Assembly (NCBI RefSeq): GCF_026712205.1
Contig: NZ_JAPPUW010000034.1
Coordinates: 1 to 33,991, forward strand
Reading direction: 5' to 3'
Origin: Pelomonas aquatica
Lineage (GTDB): Bacteria; Pseudomonadota; Gammaproteobacteria; Burkholderiales; Burkholderiaceae_C
DNA length: 33,991 bases
Shown here: piece after piece, positions 1 through 6,785 of the stretch
Numbering within the stretch: the stretch's first letter is position 1
How the letters are laid out: every line of letters begins with the position of its first letter
The notes under the pieces: model-generated
Seen by the model: the letters and a program-made list of their open reading frames with translations, nothing else
What the model was told of the DNA's origin: nothing
Databases searched by the model: none
Made by a program: the position numbers and the translations under genes

Positions 1-81
1 CCCATCGGCTACATCCCGCCCTCCGAGGCCGAGGCAAACTACTACCGGCAACTCGCCCAACGTCAGGCCGCTGCGGTCTGA
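1..81 (+). CDS. IS3-family transposase, C-terminal fragment (OrfB-type)
   Basis: Only the last 26 residues are present, starting PIGYIPPSEAEANYYRQLAQ and ending at a TGA at 79-81. The pattern P-(I/L)-G-Y-(I/V)-P-P-x-E-x-E-x-x-Y-Y is the usual C-terminal signature of IS3-family OrfB transposases, just after the rve/DDE integrase core. The catalytic DDE residues lie upstream of the window, so activity cannot be judged. The IS inverted repeat follows within about 10 bases, as expected for an IS3 element. Confidence 0.75.
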   Translation, partial: PIGYIPPSEAEANYYRQLAQRQAAAV

Positions 82-120
82 CTCACACCAACTGGCCTCC
101 ACGAATGCCGGTGCGATTCA
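1..120 (+). mobile_element. Right end of an IS3-family insertion sequence
   Basis: The first 81 bases encode a transposase C-terminus. The following bases, about 91-120, have the form of an IS3-family terminal inverted repeat and end in ...GCGATTCA, with the 5'-CA-3' terminus typical of the family. The left end lies outside the window. The boundary at 120 is supported because the next gene's reading frame resumes sensible protein immediately after it. Seen: the transposase tail and the IR-like sequence. Known: IS3 elements end TG...CA. Inferred: the exact boundary. Confidence 0.75.
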
Positions 121-166
121 GTTCACCCTGTTCGCCAACCCGTGGCTGGCCCTGCTGGCCGCCGTC

Positions 167-2167
167 GTGTTGCTCGCCCTGGTCTTCCACAGGCGCACGC
201 TGCGCCTGTTCGGCTTCGTCATCGTGCCCGACGACTCCATCGGCACGGTGACGAAGAAGTTCGTGCTGTTCGGCCGCCACAAGGAACTGCCGCCCGGCCG
301 CATCCTGGCCCTCTACGGCGAGGCCGGCTTGCAGGCCGACACGCTGGCCCCCGGCCTGCACCTCGGCCTGTGGCCGTGGCAATACCGGGTCGAGCTCGTC
401 AAGTTCACCGTCGTGCCGGACGACGCCATCGGCATCGTCGAGGCCTGCGACGGCCTGCCGCTGCCGGATGGCCGCGTGCTGGCCCGCCATGTCGACTGCG
501 ACCACTTCCAGGACGCCCGCGCCTTCCTGGCCGCCGGCGAGCGCGGCCTGCAGATGACCGTCGTGCCGCCGGGCGCATGGCGCATCAACACGCTGCTGTT
601 CACCGTGCGCCTGGAGCGCATGACCGTCATCGAGCCCGGCAAGATCGGCATCGTCGAGGCCCGCGACGGCCACCCGCTGTCCGGAGGCCGCGTGATCGGC
701 CGCGCCGTCGCCTGCGACAGCTTCCAGGACGCCCGTGCCTTCATGGACGGCGGCGGCGAGCGCGGCCCGCAGATGAGCGTCATCCCCCAGGGCAAGTACC
801 GCATCAACCCCGGGCTGTTCCGCGTCGCGCAGGTGCAGGTGACCGACGTTCCCGACAACAAGGTCGGCATCGTGACCACCCGCGAAGGCGCGCCGCTGAC
901 CACCGGCGAGATCGCCGGCCCCGAGGTGCCCGGCCACAACCTGTTCCAGGAGCCGCAGGCCTTCGTCAACGTCGGCGGCACCAAGGGCCTGCAGGAGCAG
1001 GTGCTGCTGGCCGGCCGCTACTTCATCAACCCGATGTTCGCCACCGTCGAGATCATCGACATGACCGAGGTGCCCATCGCGTCCGTCGGCGTCGTCGTGG
1101 CCTTCGTCGGCCGCGCCGGCGTGGACGTGACGGGCGAGGGCTTCCGCCACGCCAACATGGTCCGCAAGGGCGAGAAGGGCGTGTGGGTGGACGTGCTCGA
1201 CCCCGGCAAGTACGCCATCAACACCTACACCCACAAGGTGCGCGTCGTGCCCACGGCCAACGTCGTGCTGAACTGGGCCACGGGCAAGACCGAGGCCCAC
1301 AGGCTGGATGCCAACCTGTCCACCATCACCGTGCGCTCGGCCGACGGCTTCACCTTCAACCTCGACGTGAGCCAGATCATCCACATCCCGCGCAACGACG
1401 CGCCCAAGGTCATCGCCCGCTTCGGCAGCATGGAGGCCCTCGTCACGCAGGTGCTGGAGCCCACCATCGGCAACTACTTCCGCAACGCCGCGCAGAACTC
1501 CGACGTCATCGACTTCCTGAAGAAGCGCAGCGAGCGCCAGGCCGAGGCCAAGGCCGCCATCGCGCTGGCGCTGAAGGCCTACGACGTGGGCGCCGTCGAG
1601 ACGCTGATCGGCGACATCGTGCCGCCGGCCGAGCTGATGAAGACGCTGACCGACCGCAAGCTGGCCGAGCAGGAGAAGGTCACGTTCACGACGCAGATGG
1701 AAGCCCAGGGCGTGCGCCAGCAGCTGGAGCAGGCCACCGCACTGGCCCGCACCCAGGCCCAGGTCGTGGACGCCGAGCGCAAGGTGGCCATCGCCGAGTT
1801 CAGCGCCCAGGCGGCCGTGAAGACGGCCGACGGCGCGGCGCGCTCCAAGAAGATCACGGCCGAGGCCGATGCCGAGGTCACGCGCGTGACCGGCCAGGCC
1901 GAGGCCGGCCGGACGCTCGCCATCGGCGAGGCCGAGGCCGAGGTCATCCGCCAGAAGATCGACTCGATGGAGTCGGGCAACTACGCCATCGTGCAGGTGG
2001 CGCAGGCGCTGGCGGGCGCGGGCGTGCAACTGGTGCCCGAGGTGCTGGTAGGCGGTGGTCACAGCGCAGGGCAGGGCGGCACCTTGGTCGACGTGCTGCT
2101 GGCCGGCCTCGTGAAGGACCGCCTGGCCAGGCCGGAACCCGCGCCCGTGGAGGTGGCCGCCACCTAA
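167..2167 (+). CDS. SPFH/band-7 (flotillin-like) protein with five tandem N-terminal repeats; 5' end cut by an IS
   Basis: The product is about 666 aa from the first canonical start, a GTG at 167. A short hydrophobic segment is followed by five repeats beginning near residues 17, 80, 152, 225 and 297 (period about 72 aa). Each has the pattern VxPxxxIGIV ... Q..V..PGxYxIN. An SPFH-like domain (about 366-500) and a long Ala/Glu-rich coiled coil (about 500-620) with AEAE/EAEAEVIRQK-type heptads follow. Flotillins and stomatins of this architecture form membrane-bound oligomeric rings or scaffolds. The open frame extends upstream of 167 without a stop through a strongly hydrophobic stretch (FTLFANPWLALLAAVVLLAL) into the IS inverted repeat, with no ATG/GTG/TTG there. 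The native start and part of the membrane anchor were probably lost to the IS. A histidine kinase follows 13 bp downstream, suggesting one operon. Exact substrate or role unknown. Confidence 0.8.
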   Translation: MLLALVFHRRTLRLFGFVIVPDDSIGTVTKKFVLFGRHKELPPGRILALYGEAGLQADTLAPGLHLGLWPWQYRVELVKFTVVPDDAIGIVEACDGLPLPDGRVLARHVDCDHFQDARAFLAAGERGLQMTVVPPGAWRINTLLFTVRLERMTVIEPGKIGIVEARDGHPLSGGRVIGRAVACDSFQDARAFMDGGGERGPQMSVIPQGKYRINPGLFRVAQVQVTDVPDNKVGIVTTREGAPLTTGEIAGPEVPGHNLFQEPQAFVNVGGTKGLQEQVLLAGRYFINPMFATVEIIDMTEVPIASVGVVVAFVGRAGVDVTGEGFRHANMVRKGEKGVWVDVLDPGKYAINTYTHKVRVVPTANVVLNWATGKTEAHRLDANLSTITVRSADGFTFNLDVSQIIHIPRNDAPKVIARFGSMEALVTQVLEPTIGNYFRNAAQNSDVIDFLKKRSERQAEAKAAIALALKAYDVGAVETLIGDIVPPAELMKTLTDRKLAEQEKVTFTTQMEAQGVRQQLEQATALARTQAQVVDAERKVAIAEFSAQAAVKTADGAARSKKITAEADAEVTRVTGQAEAGRTLAIGEAEAEVIRQKIDSMESGNYAIVQVAQALAGAGVQLVPEVLVGGGHSAGQGGTLVDVLLAGLVKDRLARPEPAPVEVAAT

Positions 2168-2180
2168 ACTGCGCGGCTTC

Positions 2181-3467
2181 ATGCTGCTGCCTCGCCCCCT
2201 CGTCCAGTTCCTGCCCTGGATCGCCACCGGCTCGCTGATGGCCCTGGCCTGGGTGGGCTGGAAGTTGCGCCGGGCCTGGGAGGGCCTGCGCGCCGCGCAG
2301 CGGGCCGTCCGGCTGGAGCGCGCGCTGCGCGAGTTCGGCGACCTGATGCGCGACGCCGACCGGCCCGAGGCCCATGCCCACGAGCTGCTGCGGGACCTGT
2401 CCGGCCTGGCCGGCCGACCGGTCGCCGCGCTGCTGCGACCGGCGTCCGGCGCGCAGGACGTCGTCCTCGGCGAGCCCGATGCCAATGCGCTCGCCGGCCT
2501 GCAGCTCTGTGCCGACAGCGGCCGCGCGCTCGGCCCCGGCACGACCCACCATGCGGGCGAGCCCGACCTCTATCTGCCGCTGCGCGGTCGCGACGTGGCG
2601 CTGGGCGCCGTCACGCTGCGCGGCCTGGGCACCCAGGCCCTGTCGCCCGACCACCTCGCCCATGCCCAGGCCCTGTGCGACCAGATGGGCCTGGCCCTGC
2701 AGCGCCGCCGCGTGCAGGACGAGGCGCGCCGCGCCGGCGAGCTCGCCGACCTGCAGTCCACGCGCAACGCGCTGCTGGCCGCCATCTCGCACGACTACCG
2801 CACGCCGCTGGCCACCATCATGGGCTCGGCCTCGGCGCTGCAGACCCAGGGCGAGCGGCTGAATGCCGCCCAGCGCCAGGAGCTGGCCGCCCGCATCGTC
2901 GACGAGACCGCCCGCCTCGTGCGGCTGACCGACAACACGCTGCAGCTCGCGCGCCTGGGCGCGCCGGGCGTGACGCTGCGCTGCGACTGGGAATCCGCCG
3001 AGGAGCTCGTCGGCGCGGCGCTGCGCCGCGTGCGCCGCCGCCCCGACGGCGAGCGCGTGAAGGCGCGCGTGGCCGGCGGCCTGCCGCTGTTGTGGTGTGA
3101 TGCGGCCCTGATGTCTCAGCTGCTGGACAACCTCGTGGACAACGCCCTGAAGTACAGCCCGCGCGAAGCCGCCGTCGAGCTGGTCGTGCGCCGCGCGGGC
3201 GACGCGGTGCTGCTGGCCGTGCGCGACCGCGGCCCCGGCATCGAGCCGGCCTGGCGCGAGCGCGTGTTCGACGCCTTCCAGCGTGGCGACCTGGCCGGCT
3301 TTGCGCAGCGCCCGCCCGGTGCGGGCGTCGGCCTGGCCGTCTGCCGCGCGATTGCCGAGGTTCACGAGGGGTCCTTGAGCCTGCGCCCGCGCGGCCATGG
3401 CGGTTGCAGCTTCGAGTTCCGGCTGCCGCTGCGCGCTGCGCCCGAACTGCCGGAGGCTGGTGCATGA
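2181..3467 (+). CDS. Membrane sensor histidine kinase, KdpD C-terminal-half-like
   Basis: The protein is 428 aa. It has one N-terminal membrane segment (about residues 9-27), a GAF-like region (about 45-175), a HisKA dimerisation domain with phospho-acceptor His204 in AISHDYRTPLAT, and an HATPase domain with N box LLDNLVDNALKYSP, G1 box VRDRGPGIEP and a G2-like GAGVGLAVCRAI. The H-box and GAF-HisKA order resemble the C-terminal half of KdpD, but the N-terminal Kdp/Usp sensing part and the four-helix membrane unit are absent. It would phosphorylate the adjacent response regulator. It sits between the SPFH gene and the regulator on the same strand. No kdpFABC genes are in the window, so a potassium role is not implied. 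Confidence 0.88.
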   Translation: MLLPRPLVQFLPWIATGSLMALAWVGWKLRRAWEGLRAAQRAVRLERALREFGDLMRDADRPEAHAHELLRDLSGLAGRPVAALLRPASGAQDVVLGEPDANALAGLQLCADSGRALGPGTTHHAGEPDLYLPLRGRDVALGAVTLRGLGTQALSPDHLAHAQALCDQMGLALQRRRVQDEARRAGELADLQSTRNALLAAISHDYRTPLATIMGSASALQTQGERLNAAQRQELAARIVDETARLVRLTDNTLQLARLGAPGVTLRCDWESAEELVGAALRRVRRRPDGERVKARVAGGLPLLWCDAALMSQLLDNLVDNALKYSPREAAVELVVRRAGDAVLLAVRDRGPGIEPAWRERVFDAFQRGDLAGFAQRPPGAGVGLAVCRAIAEVHEGSLSLRPRGHGGCSFEFRLPLRAAPELPEAGA

Positions 3468-3468
3468 C

Positions 3469-3536
3469 AGCCCCCACGCTCACTGCGTTCACTGCCCCCC
3501 GAGGGGGCTCGGCCTCCCTTGGGACGGCCCGGCGGG
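3469..3536 (+). repeat. Dispersed extragenic repeat, copy 1 (between kinase and regulator genes)
   Basis: The core 3469-3508 (AGCCCCCACGCTCACT... to ...GAGGGGGC) matches 13459-13498 on the minus strand in 39 of 40 positions. A weaker match continues for about 28 more bases (CTTGGGACGGCCCGGCGG versus CTTCGGGCGGCCGTGCGG). The core contains the hairpin GCCCCC-CGA-GGGGGC. It begins one base after the kinase stop codon and ends just before the regulator start. The orientation relative to transcription is the same in both copies. Confidence 0.85.
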
Positions 3537-3543
3537 AGTCCGT

Positions 3544-4230
3544 GTGAGGCTGCTCCTCGTCGAGGACGACCGCGAGCTGCGCGTGACGCTGCGCGAGGCG
3601 CTGGCCGTCGAAGGCTACGAGGTGCTGACCGCGGCCAGCCTGGCCGATGCGATGGCCCAGCTCGCCCATGCCGGCAACCTCGACGCCGTGCTGCTGGACC
3701 TCGGCCTGCCCGACGGCGATGGCGAGGAGCTGCTGCAGGCGCTGCGCCGCGAGCGCTCCACGCCGCTGATCGTCATCTCGGCCCGCCAGGTGGAAGGCCA
3801 GAAGATTCGCCTGCTCGATGCCGGCGCCGACGACTACCTCGTCAAGCCCTTCGGCATCGGCGAGCTGCTGGCGCGGCTGCGCGTCGCGCTGCGCCACCGC
3901 GGCACCGTGGCCCAGCCAGCCATCACGCTCTACCGCCGCGCCGGCCTGGAGGTGGACCTGACCGCCCATCGCGTCAGGCGCGACGGCGCCGATGTGCGCC
4001 TGACGCCGACCGAGTTCAAGCTGCTGGCCCGCCTGGTGCGCCAGGCCGGCCAGGTCATCACCCACCGCCGCCTGCTGGCCGACGTCTGGGGGGCGGACGC
4101 GACCGAGCAGACCCATTACCTGCGCCTCTACATGGCCCAGCTGCGCGCCAAGCTGGAGGCCGAGCCGGCCGAGCCCTGCGTGCTGCTGACCGAGCCGGGC
4201 GTGGGCTACCGTATCGCCGAACCTCAGTGA
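3544..4230 (+). CDS. OmpR/KdpE-family response regulator
   Basis: The N-terminal receiver starts RLLLVEDDRELR, with the acidic pair at residues 8-9, phospho-acceptor Asp52 in DAVLLDLGLPDGDG and the conserved Lys in DDYLVKPFG. The C-terminal winged-helix DNA-binding domain contains LTPTEFKLLARLVRQAG and a final GVGYRI motif typical of OmpR/PhoB/KdpE proteins. The frame is open upstream to 3397, but that part would overlap the kinase and the dispersed repeat. The GTG at 3544 gives the standard receiver start and a family-typical 228 aa. It forms a two-component pair with the upstream kinase, and the hydrolase gene starts 8 bp downstream. Confidence 0.9.
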   Translation: MRLLLVEDDRELRVTLREALAVEGYEVLTAASLADAMAQLAHAGNLDAVLLDLGLPDGDGEELLQALRRERSTPLIVISARQVEGQKIRLLDAGADDYLVKPFGIGELLARLRVALRHRGTVAQPAITLYRRAGLEVDLTAHRVRRDGADVRLTPTEFKLLARLVRQAGQVITHRRLLADVWGADATEQTHYLRLYMAQLRAKLEAEPAEPCVLLTEPGVGYRIAEPQ

Positions 4231-4238
4231 GACAAGCC

Positions 4239-5060
4239 ATGCAGATCTCCCATTGGATTCCCGTCGACGGCGCCGAGCTGGCCGTCGACTACCGCCCCCA
4301 CGACGACGGCCGCGCGCCGCTGGTCTTGCTGCATGCCGGCGTCACCGACGGCCGGCTGTGGGATGGCGCGATGGCCGCCGCGGCCGGGCGGCGTTCGGCG
4401 CTGCGCATGGACCGCCGCGGCTTCGGCCAGACGCGCATCGAGGCCGCCACGCCGCATGCGATGGTGGCCGACCTGCTGGCCGTGCTGGACGCGCTGGCGC
4501 TTCCGCGCGTGGAGCTGGTCGGCTGCTCGCAGGGCGGGCGGCTGGCCATCGACTTCGCGCTGGCCCAGCCCGGGCGCGTTGCCGGGTTGACGCTGGTCGC
4601 GCCGGCCGTGACCGGTGCGCCCGAGCCCGTGCTCAACGCCCAGGTGCAGGCCCTGGCCGATGCCATCGACGCAGCCGAAGCGGCCGGCCGGCTCGACGAC
4701 ATGAACCGCCTCGAGGCCCGGCTCTGGCTGGACGGCCCGGCCCGGCCCGAAGGCCGCGTCGGCGGCGCGGCGCGCGAGCTCTTCCTGGCCATGAACGGCA
4801 TCGCGCTGCGCTCGCCGCCGGCCGGCGGGCTGGTCGACGCGCCGCCGGCCTGGCCGCGGCTGGAGGCGCTGCCGGGGCCGGTGCGCCTGGTCTGGGGCGA
4901 GCTGGACCTGCCCCATCTCGTGGAGCGCTGCCGGCAGATAGCCGCGCGCATCCCGGGCGTGCGCTGCTGGCCCATGCAGGGCGTAGCCCATCTGCCGGCG
5001 CTGGAGGCGCCCGCGGCCTTCAACGCGGTGCTGCGCGAGGCCGGGCTGCTGGACGGCTGA
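4239..5060 (+). CDS. Alpha/beta-fold hydrolase
   Basis: The 273-aa protein has an alpha/beta hydrolase fold. The oxyanion region is LVLLHAGVTDGRLWDG, the nucleophile elbow is GCSQGG (Ser), the probable acid is Asp in WGELDLPH, and the catalytic His is in GVAHLPALE near the C-terminus. No signal peptide is visible, so it is probably cytoplasmic. The substrate cannot be read from sequence; similar proteins are annotated as esterases, lactonases or 3-oxoadipate enol-lactonase-like. The start ATG at 4239 lies 8 bp after the response-regulator stop, indicating co-transcription with the two-component genes. Confidence 0.85.
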   Translation: MQISHWIPVDGAELAVDYRPHDDGRAPLVLLHAGVTDGRLWDGAMAAAAGRRSALRMDRRGFGQTRIEAATPHAMVADLLAVLDALALPRVELVGCSQGGRLAIDFALAQPGRVAGLTLVAPAVTGAPEPVLNAQVQALADAIDAAEAAGRLDDMNRLEARLWLDGPARPEGRVGGAARELFLAMNGIALRSPPAGGLVDAPPAWPRLEALPGPVRLVWGELDLPHLVERCRQIAARIPGVRCWPMQGVAHLPALEAPAAFNAVLREAGLLDG

Positions 5061-5062
5061 GC

Positions 5063-5167
5063 CTCCCCGCAGTCCCGATGGCGGCGCCGGCCGTGCTGAA
5101 CGCGATCTTCGCGACGACGGGCAAGCGCATCCGCGACCTGCCGCTGCGCAAGCATTCGCTCGCCTGA
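5063..5167 (+). pseudogene. C-terminal remnant of a xanthine dehydrogenase/isoquinoline oxidoreductase-family large subunit
   Basis: The frame starting in the gap after the hydrolase reads LPAVPMAAPAVLNAIFATTG and then KRIRDLPLRKHSLA before a TGA. This matches the extreme C-terminus of molybdopterin-binding large subunits of the xanthine dehydrogenase/aldehyde oxidase family, where a 'P.APA..NAIF.ATG.R.R.LP' ending is typical. No upstream coding portion (normally more than 700 aa) remains, because the preceding DNA is the hydrolase in another frame. It is therefore a deletion scar, not a functional gene. Family assignment is from motif memory and rests on about 30 residues. Confidence 0.6.
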
Positions 5168-5236
5168 AGATTCCACCGACGGCCAGCATGGCCTGCGGGC
5201 GCCGCGCGTCAGGCCATGAACGGGTTCCGCCGGCGT

Positions 5237-5929
5237 TCAGCGCTGTTCGACCTGCCGCTTGCCGAACAGCGCCTCGCGTGCCCTGTCGTCCGTCAGCGGC
5301 CTGCGCAGGCCGGCCAGCACCTCCAGGCCGCGCTGCACGGCCGGGCGCCTGGCGATCTCGTCGAACCAGCCCTTCAGGTGCGGGTAGTCGCTCATCTCGA
5401 CGCCCTGGTTCTTCCACGAGCGCAGCCAGGGGAAGACGGCGATGTCGGCAATGCTGTACTCCGGCCCACCGATGTAGGTGGAATGGGCCAGGCGCTTGTT
5501 GATGACGCCGTAGAGCCGCTTCGCTTCGTTGGTGTAGCGCTCGATGGCGTAGGGCAGCTTGTCGGGCGCGTAGATGCGGAAGTGATGGGCCTGGCCGAGC
5601 AGGGGGCCGACGCCGCCCATCTGGAACATCAGCCACTGCAGCACCTCGTATTTGCCGCGCACGTCGGCGGGCAGCAGCTTGGCCGTCTTGCCGGCCAGGT
5701 AGAGCAGGATGGCGCCGCTCTCGAACAGCGAGATGGGCCGGCCGTCGGGGCCGTCGGAATCGGTCAGCGCCGGGATCTTGTTGTTGGGGCTGATCGCCAG
5801 GAAGGCGGGCGCGAACTGGTCGCCGGCGCCGATGTCCACGGGATGCACCCGGTACGCGAGGCCGCACTCCTCAAGCATGATGTGCACCTTGTGCCCGTTG
5901 GGGGTGGGCCATGAATACACTTCGATCAT
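5237..5929 (-). CDS. Glutathione S-transferase family protein (YfcG/YghU-like)
   Basis: The 230-aa protein has an N-terminal thioredoxin-fold GST domain starting MIEVYSWPTPNGHKVHIMLE. The TPNGHK motif is typical of the Nu-class YfcG/YghU disulfide-bond oxidoreductases, and the cis-Pro region is NNKIPALTD with ESGAILLYLA after it. The C-terminal all-helical domain contains YSIADIAVFPWLRSW. These cytosolic proteins bind glutathione or glutathione disulfide and reduce disulfides or peroxides. An ATG four codons upstream (5941) is possible, but the ATG at 5929 has GGAGG five bases before it and gives the family-typical N-terminus. The gene is divergent from the next one across about 70 bp. Confidence 0.92.
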   Translation of the reverse strand: MIEVYSWPTPNGHKVHIMLEECGLAYRVHPVDIGAGDQFAPAFLAISPNNKIPALTDSDGPDGRPISLFESGAILLYLAGKTAKLLPADVRGKYEVLQWLMFQMGGVGPLLGQAHHFRIYAPDKLPYAIERYTNEAKRLYGVINKRLAHSTYIGGPEYSIADIAVFPWLRSWKNQGVEMSDYPHLKGWFDEIARRPAVQRGLEVLAGLRRPLTDDRAREALFGKRQVEQR

Positions 5930-5998
5930 CGTCGCCTCCATTCGGTGCGCCCTAGGTCAGCCTAGCCGGCGGCCCCATTCTCAGACTTCTCACGACTC

Positions 5999-6733
5999 AT
6001 GGTGGTAAAGCAAGTCAAGCACTGGCTCGTGACGCGGGCCAACGCAGCGCGCTGGCGCCCGATCATGGAATGGGCCGCGTCGCGCAATGCCGAGTTCACG
6101 CAGGCGCGCGACGGCCTGGGCTTCCTCATCGAGCAGCCCAAGGCCCTGCCCGGTCCGCTGCGCATCGAATGGGGCGTGTCCCAGCGCAGCTATCTGCCCG
6201 GCACCGAGCTGCGCATGCGCTGCGAGATGGGCCTGCACCCAGACCTGCAGCTGATGGTGCTGTGCCGCACGCTGATGGATGACCTCGAGCGCGCCGTGTT
6301 CGAGGCCTATACCGACACGCTCAAGACCCGGGTCGACACCGACACGCCCGAGGAGATGCGCTGGCTGGTGATGTTCCCCAAGTTCAACCACGCCAGCTCG
6401 CAGATCGTGCGCCAGCGCTACGGCCTGGTCGGCGTGACCAAGGAGCTGACGGGCGACTGGATCGACGGCGAACTGGGCGAGGCCCTGGCGCAGGCCAGCC
6501 AGGACCTGCTGCCCGAGGGCCATCCCTTCGTGCTGATGTGCATGCGCGGCAACCTCTATCTGCGCACCGAGATGGCCGAGGCCGACCAGCCCAGGCTGCA
6601 GGCCTTGCTGCGCCTGCTGGAAACCGCGGCGCGCGCGGCCCGGCGGGTCAACGGGCGGCTGTCGGAGGCCGGCGCCTGGCCGACGACGACGTCCATTGCC
6701 TGGACGCACACGACGCGGCCCGGCGATACCTAG
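5999..6733 (+). CDS. Conserved hypothetical protein
   Basis: I do not recognise a family. The 244-aa product begins MVVKQVKHWLVTRANAARWR and is soluble-looking, with no signal peptide or membrane helix. It contains mixed alpha/beta-like sequence (ELRMRCEMGLHPDLQLMVLC, MRWLVMFPKFNHAS). Codon use is like that of its neighbours and the frame is uninterrupted, so it is probably a real gene. It is divergent from the GST and convergent with phoD. Its TAG stop codon forms the base of the hairpin at 6731-6785. No clear Shine-Dalgarno precedes the ATG, so the start is uncertain. Confidence 0.7.
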   Translation: MVVKQVKHWLVTRANAARWRPIMEWAASRNAEFTQARDGLGFLIEQPKALPGPLRIEWGVSQRSYLPGTELRMRCEMGLHPDLQLMVLCRTLMDDLERAVFEAYTDTLKTRVDTDTPEEMRWLVMFPKFNHASSQIVRQRYGLVGVTKELTGDWIDGELGEALAQASQDLLPEGHPFVLMCMRGNLYLRTEMAEADQPRLQALLRLLETAARAARRVNGRLSEAGAWPTTTSIAWTHTTRPGDT

Positions 6734-6785
6734 GGCCTGCTAACACGACGGCAGCGACCTACTGCCGTCGTGTTGGCAGGCTCTA
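6731..6785. terminator. 55-bp inverted repeat shared by two convergent genes, likely bidirectional terminator
   Basis: The 24-base arms 6731-6754 and 6762-6785 are complementary apart from two G-T wobbles, around the 7-base loop CGACCTA. The outermost bases of each arm are the TAG stop codons of the flanking genes (6731-6733 on plus, 6783-6785 on minus). There is no T-tract on either side, so it is not a textbook intrinsic terminator. Such a long stem between convergent genes may still stop transcription or protect both mRNA 3' ends. Confidence 0.7.

Noticed and set aside
83-2542. An 819-codon minus-strand frame opposite the SPFH gene
   Set aside because: Low-complexity His/Gly/Asp/Val-rich shadow translation of a GC-rich gene; no recognisable domain.
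3397-3543. N-terminal extension of the response regulator
   Set aside because: Would overlap the kinase gene and translate the dispersed repeat; the receiver domain begins right after GTG 3544.
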